Positions 1 through 5,415 of a stretch of 6,017 nt of DNA are shown here, piece by piece (position 1 is the stretch's first letter; each line of letters begins with the position of its first letter). The translations under genes were made by a program, and so were the position numbers. The DNA is from an uncultured Clostridia bacterium (lineage in GTDB: Bacteria > Bacillota > Clostridia > Christensenellales > Borkfalkiaceae). The stretch is from assembly GCA_945835865.1 (NCBI GenBank), contig CAMAJQ010000055.1, positions 1 to 6,017 on the forward strand, read 5' to 3'. The notes beneath the pieces are model-generated. The model searched no databases. It saw only the letters and a program-made list of their open reading frames with translations, and was not told where the DNA came from.

Positions 1-201
1 TACGGCGTATTCGATTTTTCTCTCCTTTGCGAAATTAACGATGGCGGGAATATCCTTCGCTCCGATCGGCACGCATACCGCGTCCCTCGCGATGCCGCCG
101 TTGCCCGGCAGGACGTAAATTTCAGTCACCCGGGGGTTTTCCTTCAGTTTCTTCACGACGGCGTGTTCTCTTCCTCCGCCGCCGACGACCATGATCTTCA
201 T
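1..201 (-). CDS. purD: Phosphoribosylamine-glycine ligase (GAR synthetase), 5' part only
   Basis: Only the first 67 codons are present; the gene runs off the left edge of the window. The enzyme joins glycine to 5-phosphoribosylamine using ATP, giving GAR, the second step of purine synthesis. The visible part begins MKIMVVGGGGREHAVVKKL, the N-terminal nucleotide-fold motif of PurD (GGGGREHA at residues 7-14), followed by YVLPGNGGIA (residues 29-38), which matches the family's usual APGNAG segment. This is the N domain only; the ATP-grasp part is outside. The ATG at 199-201 is chosen because AAGGAG (211-216) sits 9 nt upstream of it; the next ATG (codon 4, 190-192) would be 18 nt from the site. 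The gene follows the AICAR transformylase after a 63-nt spacer and is probably co-transcribed with it. There is no sign of a frameshift in the visible part. Confidence 0.95.
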   Translation of the reverse strand, partial: MKIMVVGGGGREHAVVKKLKENPRVTEIYVLPGNGGIARDAVCVPIGAKDIPAIVNFAKERKIEYAV

Positions 202-210
202 CTCGTCGTT

Positions 211-216
211 CTCCTT
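211..216 (-). promoter_or_regulatory. Ribosome binding site of purD
   Basis: The minus strand reads AAGGAG here, 9 nt before the purD ATG at 199-201. The spacing selects this ATG over the in-frame ATG three codons downstream. Confidence 0.75.
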
Positions 217-230
217 GTCAGATCGATCGG

Positions 231-252
231 TAAACGGCGTATAAGCCGCTTA
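231..252 (-). other. Perfect-length inverted repeat (hairpin) in the purH-purD spacer
   Basis: On the minus strand TAAGCGGC and GCCGTTTA flank the 6-nt loop TTATAC, forming an 8-bp stem with one G-U wobble. It lies between the AICAR transformylase stop (265-267) and the purD ribosome binding site. No run of T follows on the minus strand, so it is not a standard intrinsic terminator. It could be an mRNA processing or stability element, or chance. The structure is read directly from the sequence; any function is inference. Confidence 0.4.
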
Positions 253-264
253 ACGGAATTATTT

Positions 265-1449
265 TCAGTGATGGAAAAGCCTCAGACCCGTGAACGCCAT
301 CGCAATGCCGTAACGGTCGCAGCGGTCGATGACGAGTTGATCGCGGATGGAACCGCCCGGCTGGGCGATATAGGAAACGCCGCTCCGGTATGCGCGGTCG
401 ACGTTGTCGTCGAAGGGGAAGAAAGCGTCCGAGCCGAGCGATACGCCGCGAAGACCCGACAGGTATTCCCGGATCTCTTCGTCGGTGAAGGGGTCGGGCC
501 GACGGGTAAAATATTTCTGCCATACGCCGTCCGCGCACACGTCTTCCTCGTTGCGGTTGATATAGCCGTCGACGACGTTGTTTCTGTCGGGGCGGGGAAG
601 TTCGGGCAGGAAGGGAAGATCGAGGACCTTGTCCGCCTGACGGAGGAACCAGGTGTCTGCTTTGCTCCCCGCGAGCCGCGTGCAGTGAATGCGGGATTGC
701 TGACCCGCGCCGACGCCGATCGCCTGTCCGTCGTGCGCGTAGCAGACGGAGTTGGATTGCGTGTATTTCAGGGTGATGAGGGAGACGACGAGGTCTCTCT
801 TCGCCTCTTCGGGAAGATCCTTATTGCGCGTCACGACGTTTCCGAGGAGGGAGGCGTCGATTTTGCAGTCGTTGCGCCCCTGTTCGAAAGTCACGCCGAA
901 CACCTGTTTTTTCTCCTTCGGCGCAGGGACGTACGAGGGGTCGATTTTTACGATATTATACCCGCCCTTGCGCTTGCTTTTCAGAAGTTCGAGCGCTTCG
1001 GGGGAATAGGAGGGGGCGATCACGCCGTCGGAGACTTCGCGGGCGAGGATTTTCGCCGTCACGAGATCGCATTCGTCGGACAGGGCGACCCAATCTCCGA
1101 AAGAGCACATACGGTCGGTCCCGCGTGCCCTCGCGTAAGCGCAGGCGAGAGGGGAATCGTTGAGTCCCTCCACGTCGTCCACGAAACACGCTTTCGCGAC
1201 CTTTTCGGAAAGGGGAAGCCCGATCGCCGCACCCGAAGGGCTGACGTGCTTGAAGGACGCCGCCGCGGGCGAGGAGAGAGCCTCTTTCAGTTCCTTAACG
1301 AGTTGCCAGGAGTTGAGCGCGTCGAGAAAATTGATATAGCCCGGTTTCCCGTTGAGGATCTCCACGGGAAGATCTTCGCCGTTTTCCATGTAAATTCTCG
1401 CGGGTTTCTGGTTGGGGTTGCAACCGTATTTCAGTTCGAATTCTTTCAT
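265..1449 (-). CDS. purH: Stand-alone AICAR transformylase (C-terminal half of PurH, eukaryote-like long form)
   Basis: This 394-residue protein transfers a formyl group from 10-formyl-tetrahydrofolate to AICAR, giving FAICAR, the penultimate step to IMP. It consists only of the AICARFT domain; the N-terminal IMP cyclohydrolase (MGS-like) domain of normal PurH is absent. It starts with LKYGCNPNQKPA (residues 6-17), the segment that opens the transformylase half of PurH/ATIC. The catalytic Lys-His pair is K67-H68 in SFKHVSPSGAA. YARARGTDRMCSFGD (105-119), YTQSNSVCYA (229-238, with the conserved Asn at 233), GAGQQSRIHCTRLAG (247-261), SDAFFPFDDNVDRA (340-353) and a C-terminal LRLFHH are all conserved. 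From memory, the wording and length (about 394, against about 330 for this half in E. coli PurH) follow human ATIC rather than E. coli. A GGAG site (1458-1461) lies 8 nt before the ATG. It directly follows the PurO-like cyclohydrolase, which supplies the missing activity. The archaeal literature also uses names such as purV or purH2 for this half. Confidence 0.93.
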   Translation of the reverse strand: MKEFELKYGCNPNQKPARIYMENGEDLPVEILNGKPGYINFLDALNSWQLVKELKEALSSPAAASFKHVSPSGAAIGLPLSEKVAKACFVDDVEGLNDSPLACAYARARGTDRMCSFGDWVALSDECDLVTAKILAREVSDGVIAPSYSPEALELLKSKRKGGYNIVKIDPSYVPAPKEKKQVFGVTFEQGRNDCKIDASLLGNVVTRNKDLPEEAKRDLVVSLITLKYTQSNSVCYAHDGQAIGVGAGQQSRIHCTRLAGSKADTWFLRQADKVLDLPFLPELPRPDRNNVVDGYINRNEEDVCADGVWQKYFTRRPDPFTDEEIREYLSGLRGVSLGSDAFFPFDDNVDRAYRSGVSYIAQPGGSIRDQLVIDRCDRYGIAMAFTGLRLFHH

Positions 1450-1457
1450 TCTTTATT

Positions 1458-1462
1458 CTCCG
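1458..1462 (-). promoter_or_regulatory. Ribosome binding site of the AICAR transformylase gene
   Basis: The minus strand reads CGGAG, with 8 nt between it and the ATG at 1447-1449. It supports a start at LKYGCNPNQ-type sequence without any upstream cyclohydrolase domain, so the short form is genuine and not a missed start. Confidence 0.65.
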
Positions 1463-1482
1463 TTTGTCTTCCGTCAAATCGT

Positions 1483-1512
1483 AAAAACCGATCGGAAGGG
1501 TCGTTTATCGGC
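1483..1512 (-). terminator. Weak terminator-like hairpin after the PurO-like gene
   Basis: Immediately after the cyclohydrolase stop, the minus strand has CCGAT (1511-1507), a 14-nt loop, then ATCGG (1492-1488) followed by five T (1487-1483). The 5-bp stem and long loop make it a poor terminator. The alternative palindrome CCGATCGG (1495-1488) would compete for the same bases. It may slightly reduce transcription into the transformylase and purD genes, or do nothing. It is listed as a possibility only. Confidence 0.2.
1490..1506 (-). repeat. Intergenic motif copy 2 (purO-purH spacer)
   Basis: On the plus strand this reads GATCGGAAGGGTCGTTT, matching the purC-purF spacer copy at 5400-5415 apart from a one-base length difference in the middle. 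It lies inside the weak hairpin described at 1483-1512, so any function could be structural. Confidence 0.35.
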
Positions 1513-2232
1513 TTATTGATGTTTATTGATCAGCCTCTCCTCGTATTTTCCGCTCTCCGTGGAAACGTAGCGGACGTAGAGGGAGATCCGGTTATTTTCG
1601 TTCAGAGCGTTCCAGACCGCCTGCGTAAAAACGTCGATATCGTTTTCCGTCGCGATGCGCACGGGCTCTCCGCAGAAGGTCGGAAGGGGATTTCCGTCGT
1701 CTTCGTACGTGCGGATAAAGTGCCCGAGCCCCGCTTTCGAAGGGTAGGAAAACGTATAGCGCGCGCAATCGGTGCCATCTTCGTCTATGCTTTTGAGAAT
1801 GCTCATTTCATAGCGGAAAGAGCCTTCGAAGGAGAGGACTCCGCTGATGCGCGGGGTGAAGTTGGGCGCGTCCGGTTCAAAGCGTCGGGCGGCAAGAGCC
1901 TCCGTAAAGGTCTTGTCGGCGGCAAGTCCTTCGCATACCGTATCCGTCTGATCGCCGTTCGTCACGACGAGGGAATTACCCGCGGGGCGGACGGCGTTGT
2001 AGATGATGAGGGAAGGATCTTCCACCTTATCGCAATCGAAGGGTTTGGTCCTCACGCCCCCCTCCGGGGTGATCTCGAAAACGCGGTTCCGGCTGTTATC
2101 GCTTCTCCCCGTGATGAAATATGCGGCGACGGCGTGTTTTCCGTCGGGAGTCGTGCCGATCACGATCCCTCTTCCGGGATAAGTCAGCCCTGCGATCAGT
2201 TCCGCCGCGTTTGCCGTTCGGTAGTGATTCAT
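1513..2232 (-). CDS. purO: PurO-type IMP cyclohydrolase
   Basis: This 239-residue protein is assigned to the IMP cyclohydrolase family first characterised as PurO in methanogenic archaea, unrelated to the cyclohydrolase domain of PurH. It would close FAICAR to IMP, the final step of the pathway. Family-like segments are YPGRGIVIG (18-26), TGRSDNSRNRVF (41-52), EDPSLIIYNAVR (71-82), VVTNGDQTDT (89-98) and NFTPRISG (124-131); the last three match remembered archaeal PurO counterparts (NPYIAYNCIR, VVSNGSHTDT, NTPRIAA). An open frame extends to 2307, but the start is placed at the ATG at 2230-2232. It has AAGGAG 8 nt upstream, overlaps the purN stop as ATGA, and begins the recognisable protein. 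It probably depends on translational coupling to purN. Its position beside a PurH that lacks its own cyclohydrolase domain is strong support for the function. No signal peptide or membrane segment is seen, so it is cytoplasmic. Family assignment is from motif memory, not a search. Confidence 0.88.
   Translation of the reverse strand: MNHYRTANAAELIAGLTYPGRGIVIGTTPDGKHAVAAYFITGRSDNSRNRVFEITPEGGVRTKPFDCDKVEDPSLIIYNAVRPAGNSLVVTNGDQTDTVCEGLAADKTFTEALAARRFEPDAPNFTPRISGVLSFEGSFRYEMSILKSIDEDGTDCARYTFSYPSKAGLGHFIRTYEDDGNPLPTFCGEPVRIATENDIDVFTQAVWNALNENNRISLYVRYVSTESGKYEERLINKHQ
2229..2232 (-). other. ATGA start/stop overlap, purN to purO
   Basis: The ATG of the cyclohydrolase (2230-2232) and the TGA of purN (2229-2231) share two bases in the 4-nt string ATGA. 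This arrangement usually couples translation of the second gene to the first. Confidence 0.85.
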
Positions 2233-2876
2233 TCTTCGTTCTCCTTGTTTTCCGTTTGCAGAAGGGAGAAGCAGATCCGTTCGGTCGCGGCGGGCAGAAG
2301 GATCCACTCCGCTTCGCGCATGACCCGCTTCTGCAGGATTTCGGGCGTGTCGCCTTCCTGCACCGCGACGGCTTTCTGCATGACGATCTCGCCGCCGTCC
2401 GGGATTTCGTTGACGAGGTGAACGGTTGCTCCCGTCACCTTCACGCCGCGGGCGAGCGCGGCTTCGTGTACGTGCAGTCCGTAATAGCCTTCCCCGCAGA
2501 AAGAGGGGATAAGGGAGGGGTGCACGTTGAGGATCCTGTTTTCATAGCGGCGGACGAAATCTTTGCTGAGAATGCGCAGAAACCCCGCAAGGACGATCAC
2601 GCCGATCCCCTTTTCTTCCAGAAGGGCGAGGAGACTTTTTTCGAAGTTCTCCCGCGAGCCCGCCTTTTTATAGTCGACGACGGCGGTTTCGACGCCTGCG
2701 TCCGCCGCGCGCGTCAGGGCGTAAGCGTCCGCCTTGTCGGAGACGACGAGGCAGAAACGGCAGGACGGATTTTTTCCTTCTTTTGCGGCGTCGAGAAGAG
2801 CCTGGAGGTTGGTCCCCCCGCCCGAAACGAACACGCAGACGTTGACTTTTCCGTCCCGGATGCCCTTACCGTTCAT
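2229..2876 (-). CDS. purN: Phosphoribosylglycinamide formyltransferase (GAR transformylase, folate-dependent)
   Basis: This 215-residue enzyme formylates GAR to FGAR using 10-formyl-tetrahydrofolate. The phosphate-binding loop SGGGTNLQ (residues 18-25) follows the first beta strand. The catalytic Asn-His pair is N117 and H119 in [10 protein letters not shown], and the essential Asp is D160 in NEIPDGG, in the order of E. coli N106/H108/D144. A slightly longer loop, [15 protein letters not shown] (125-139), resembles clostridial PurN proteins as I remember them. The length is a little above the roughly 190-210 usual for the family, with a charged tail (TENKENEE). The ATG at 2874-2876 overlaps the purM stop as ATGA. 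The Shine-Dalgarno is only a modest AAGG about 10 nt upstream, so coupling to purM probably matters. It overlaps the next gene the same way. It is folate-dependent PurN, not the formate-using ATP-grasp PurT. Confidence 0.96.
   Translation of the reverse strand: MNGKGIRDGKVNVCVFVSGGGTNLQALLDAAKEGKNPSCRFCLVVSDKADAYALTRAADAGVETAVVDYKKAGSRENFEKSLLALLEEKGIGVIVLAGFLRILSKDFVRRYENRILNVHPSLIPSFCGEGYYGLHVHEAALARGVKVTGATVHLVNEIPDGGEIVMQKAVAVQEGDTPEILQKRVMREAEWILLPAATERICFSLLQTENKENEE
2241..2246 (-). promoter_or_regulatory. Ribosome binding site of purO, inside purN
   Basis: The minus strand reads AAGGAG, 8 nt from the ATG at 2230-2232 and inside the last codons of purN. It decides the cyclohydrolase start in favour of this ATG over the upstream in-frame ATG at 2305-2307. 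Confidence 0.75.
2873..2876 (-). other. ATGA start/stop overlap, purM to purN
   Basis: The purN ATG (2874-2876) and the purM TGA (2873-2875) overlap in ATGA. With only a weak AAGG upstream, purN translation is likely to rely on ribosomes terminating on purM. Confidence 0.85.
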
Positions 2877-3913
2877 ACGAGGACGACCTTTTTGTCCGAG
2901 CGGACGATCTTTCCGATGACGTAGGCGTCTTCGCCGTTGGCGCGGAGAACGGAGAGGGCTTTCTCTTCGTCCTCTTTCGCGACGGTCACGCTCATGCCGA
3001 CGCCCATATTGAAGGTGTTGAACATATCCCGTTCGGAAATATTGCCTTCCTGCTGAATGAGGCGGAAGATCGGAAGGATCTTCACGCTGTCTTTGACGAT
3101 CTCCGCACCGAGTCCGTCGGGGATGCTGCGCGGAATGTTCTCGTAAAAACCTCCGCCCGTGATATGGGAAACCCCTTTGACCTTTACCGCGTCGAAGAGG
3201 GCGAGCATAGGTTTGACGTAGATTTTCGTCGGGGTGAGCAGGGTCTCTCCGAGAGACGCGCCGCCGAGTTCGGCGACGGGGGATCTCAGATCGCGGTTCT
3301 CCACGTCGAAGACCTTTCTGACGAGGGAGAAACCGTTGGAGTGCACGCCGCTCGAGGGGAGGGCGATGACGACGTCCCCTTCTTTCATGGAACGGTTGTC
3401 GAGGATGTTCTTTTTATCGACTGCCCCCACGGCGAATCCGGCAAGATCGTATTCGTTTTCGGGGTAGAAACCGGGCATTTCCGCCGTTTCGCCGCCGATG
3501 AGGGCGGCTCCGCTCTGTACGCAGCCTTCCGCAACGCCCTTGACGACGTCCGCGATGCGTTCGGGAACGTTTTTGCCGCAGGCGACGTAATCGAGGAAGA
3601 AAAGGGGTTTCGCTCCGCAGCAGATCACGTCGTTGACGCACATCGCCACGCAGTCGATGCCGACCGTGTCGTGTTTATCCAGAAGGAAGGCGATTTTGAG
3701 TTTGGTGCCGACGCCGTCCGTCCCGCTGACGAGCACGGGGCGTTCCATGCCCTTCACGTCGAGTTCGAAGAGTCCGCCGAAGCCGCCCACGTCAGAACAG
3801 ACGCCGGAGGTCATCGTGCGGGCGACGTGTTTTTTCATCAGCTCGACCGCCTTGTAGCCCGCGGTGATATCGACGCCCGCTTCCGCGTACGCTTTGGAAT
3901 GAGAATCTTTCAT
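2873..3913 (-). CDS. purM: Phosphoribosylformylglycinamidine cyclo-ligase (AIR synthetase)
   Basis: This 346-residue enzyme uses ATP to close FGAM into AIR, completing the imidazole ring. It has the normal PurM length and two-domain order. The N-terminal half carries [13 protein letters not shown] (63-75), the nucleotide-binding signature, then [18 protein letters not shown] (92-109) and [12 protein letters not shown] (139-150). The C-terminal half has [14 protein letters not shown] (187-200), [13 protein letters not shown] (250-262) and [11 protein letters not shown] (297-307). All are intact, so it should be active as the usual cytoplasmic dimer. AAGGAG (3919-3924) lies 5 nt before the ATG and abuts the purF stop codon; only 11 nt separate the two genes. 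Its substrate comes from FGAM synthase, whose gene is not in the window. Confidence 0.97.
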   Translation of the reverse strand: MKDSHSKAYAEAGVDITAGYKAVELMKKHVARTMTSGVCSDVGGFGGLFELDVKGMERPVLVSGTDGVGTKLKIAFLLDKHDTVGIDCVAMCVNDVICCGAKPLFFLDYVACGKNVPERIADVVKGVAEGCVQSGAALIGGETAEMPGFYPENEYDLAGFAVGAVDKKNILDNRSMKEGDVVIALPSSGVHSNGFSLVRKVFDVENRDLRSPVAELGGASLGETLLTPTKIYVKPMLALFDAVKVKGVSHITGGGFYENIPRSIPDGLGAEIVKDSVKILPIFRLIQQEGNISERDMFNTFNMGVGMSVTVAKEDEEKALSVLRANGEDAYVIGKIVRSDKKVVLV

Positions 3914-3918
3914 GTTAT

Positions 3919-3924
3919 CTCCTT
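3919..3924 (-). promoter_or_regulatory. Ribosome binding site of purM, abutting the purF stop
   Basis: The minus strand reads TAA AAGGAG-type sequence: the purF stop (3925-3927) is followed at once by AAGGAG, 5 nt before the purM ATG at 3911-3913. Tight packing like this supports co-transcription and possible re-initiation. Confidence 0.75.
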
Positions 3925-5361
3925 TTAATCCTTGTTGTTTTCCGAAATTTTGGTTTCAAAACGGTTTTTCTTCGGCGCGGCGGGAACGTCCGTCGGATAA
4001 ACGCCGTCGAAACAGGACGTGCAGTAACCCGTCCCGTTGATCCCCTTGGCGATCTGTTTCACGCTGTTTAAACTGAGGTAACCGAGAGAATCCACGCCGA
4101 TCAGCTTCGCGATCTCCTCTACGGTGTGCCGGCAGGCGATGAGGTTCTCGCGCGAATCGATGTCCGTACCGTAATAGCAGGGGTTGGTGAAGGGAGGAGC
4201 GGAAACGCGCATATGGATCTCTTTCGCGCCCGCTTCGCGGAGCAGTTTGACGATGCGTGCGCTCGTCGTTCCGCGCACGATGGAATCGTCGATCATGACG
4301 ACCCGCTTGCCGCGGACGACGTCCGGAATGGGGTTGAGTTTGATCTTCACCTTATCCTCCCGGCTTTTCTGACCGGGGGCGATGAAGGTCCTGCCGATAT
4401 ATTTGTTCTTGATGAATCCCAATTCGTAGGGAATGCCCGATTGTTTGGAATAGCCGATCGCCGCGTCGATCCCCGAATCGGGAACGCCGATGACGACGTC
4501 CGCCTGAACGGGATGTTCGAGGGCGAGGAAGGCGCCCGCGCGCATTCTCGCGGTGTGGACGCAGCATCCCTCGATGACGGAATCGGGACGGGCGAAATAG
4601 ATGTATTCGAACACGCAGAGGGTGTGCGGGGCTTTTCCGCAATGCCCGTCGAGAGAGCGGACGCCGTTTTTATCGAAGACGACGATCTCCCCGGGGCGCA
4701 CGTCGCGGATGAATTCCGCGCCGACCGCGTCGAGCGCGCAACTCTCGGAAGCGACGACGTATCTCCCGTCTTCCGTCTTGCCGTAGCAGAGAGGGCGGAA
4801 ACCGTTTTCGTCGCGGACGGCGATCAGTTTCGAGGGAGAGGTGATCACGAGAGAATAGGCGCCCTTGAGTTTATCCATCGCCGCGCTCACCGCGTCTTCG
4901 ATGGAGGGGGCGGTCAGCCTCGCTTTGGTGATGATATAGGAGATGACTTCGGTGTCGCTCGTCGTGTGGAAGATGGACCCCTGAAGTTCAAGTTCCCGAC
5001 GGAGTTCGGCGGAATTGACCAGGTTGCCGTTGTGTGCGAGAGCCATTCTTCCTTTGACGTGGTTGACGACGATGGGCTGCGCGTTGGCGCGGTCGTTGGT
5101 GCCCGTCGTACCGTAGCGGACGTGTCCCACGGCGATGTTGCCTTCGCCGAGCGAAGAGAGGTTTTCGGGGGTGAACACGTCGTTGACGAGACCGACGTCC
5201 TTGTAGGAAGCGAACACGCCGTCGTCGTTCACGACGATCCCGCACGATTCCTGTCCGCGGTGTTGCAGGGCGAACAGTCCGTAATACGCGGTGCCTGCAA
5301 CGTTCGTCGTCTTTTCGGAAAATACGCCGAAAACGCCGCACTCTTCTCTTAAATTACTCAT
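3925..5361 (-). CDS. purF: Amidophosphoribosyltransferase (glutamine PRPP amidotransferase), Fe-S/propeptide type
   Basis: This 478-residue enzyme catalyses the committed first step: PRPP plus glutamine gives 5-phosphoribosylamine. The N-terminal glutaminase (Ntn) domain has a short propeptide, MSNLREE, before the nucleophile Cys8 in ECGVFGVF, so self-cleavage is expected. Glutamine-site residues are visible as HVRYGT (R82), AHNGN (110-114) and TSDTE (D136). The C-terminal phosphoribosyltransferase domain carries the PRPP loop [13 protein letters not shown] (354-366) and [13 protein letters not shown] (292-304). Four cysteines line up with the [4Fe-4S] ligands of Bacillus subtilis PurF: C249 ([10 protein letters not shown]), C395 (NPCYYG) and C447/C450 (YCTSCFDG). 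The protein thus belongs to the oxygen-sensitive B. subtilis type, not the cluster-free E. coli type. A GAGG near 5374-5378 is about 12-13 nt from the ATG, longer spacing than at the other genes. It follows purC after 53 nt. AMP/GMP feedback inhibition is expected from the family, not shown here. Confidence 0.97.
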   Translation of the reverse strand: MSNLREECGVFGVFSEKTTNVAGTAYYGLFALQHRGQESCGIVVNDDGVFASYKDVGLVNDVFTPENLSSLGEGNIAVGHVRYGTTGTNDRANAQPIVVNHVKGRMALAHNGNLVNSAELRRELELQGSIFHTTSDTEVISYIITKARLTAPSIEDAVSAAMDKLKGAYSLVITSPSKLIAVRDENGFRPLCYGKTEDGRYVVASESCALDAVGAEFIRDVRPGEIVVFDKNGVRSLDGHCGKAPHTLCVFEYIYFARPDSVIEGCCVHTARMRAGAFLALEHPVQADVVIGVPDSGIDAAIGYSKQSGIPYELGFIKNKYIGRTFIAPGQKSREDKVKIKLNPIPDVVRGKRVVMIDDSIVRGTTSARIVKLLREAGAKEIHMRVSAPPFTNPCYYGTDIDSRENLIACRHTVEEIAKLIGVDSLGYLSLNSVKQIAKGINGTGYCTSCFDGVYPTDVPAAPKKNRFETKISENNKD

Positions 5362-5399
5362 AGTCTGTTGTTTTCCTCACGAAATTGCTTTTTCCGACG

Positions 5400-5415
5400 G
5401 ATCGGCGGGTCGTTT
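5400..5415 (-). repeat. Intergenic motif copy 1 (purC-purF spacer)
   Basis: On the plus strand this reads GATCGGCGGGTCGTTT. A near copy, GATCGGAAGGGTCGTTT, sits in the purO-purH spacer at 1490-1506. Both lie just after a stop codon on the coding strand; the end of this copy touches the purC TAA. The two copies differ only in the one or two bases between GATCGG and GGGTCGTTT. The meaning is unknown. Confidence 0.35.

Noticed and set aside
2230..2307. Longer purO start at the ATG at 2305-2307, adding 25 residues
   Set aside because: The extra segment (beginning [11 protein letters not shown]) has no family resemblance and would overlap purN by about 80 nt. The ATG at 2230-2232 has a good AAGGAG and an ATGA junction.
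163..2421. A 752-codon open frame on the plus strand across purD, the AICAR transformylase gene, purO and part of purN
   Set aside because: It is the exact mirror frame of purD, the transformylase and purO genes, which share one minus-strand frame. It stays open because those genes rarely use TTA, CTA and TCA codons. The product has no recognisable domain, and the minus-strand genes are unmistakable.
3164..3928. Plus-strand open frames opposite purM and purN (also 2121-2924)
   Set aside because: Both are mirror-register shadows of purM and purN and arise from the same codon bias. Neither shows a recognisable domain.
4126..5352. A 408-codon open frame on the plus strand opposite purF
   Set aside because: It is codon-aligned in mirror register with purF, with composition rich in D, G, V and R as expected of a shadow frame. 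There is no family resemblance, while purF is complete with all catalytic residues.
5362..5414. Terminator or riboswitch in the purC-purF spacer
   Set aside because: Only a 4-bp stem (CCGA-TCCG-TCGG) is seen and it is followed by A, not T, on the coding strand. The 53-nt spacer is too short for a purine riboswitch.
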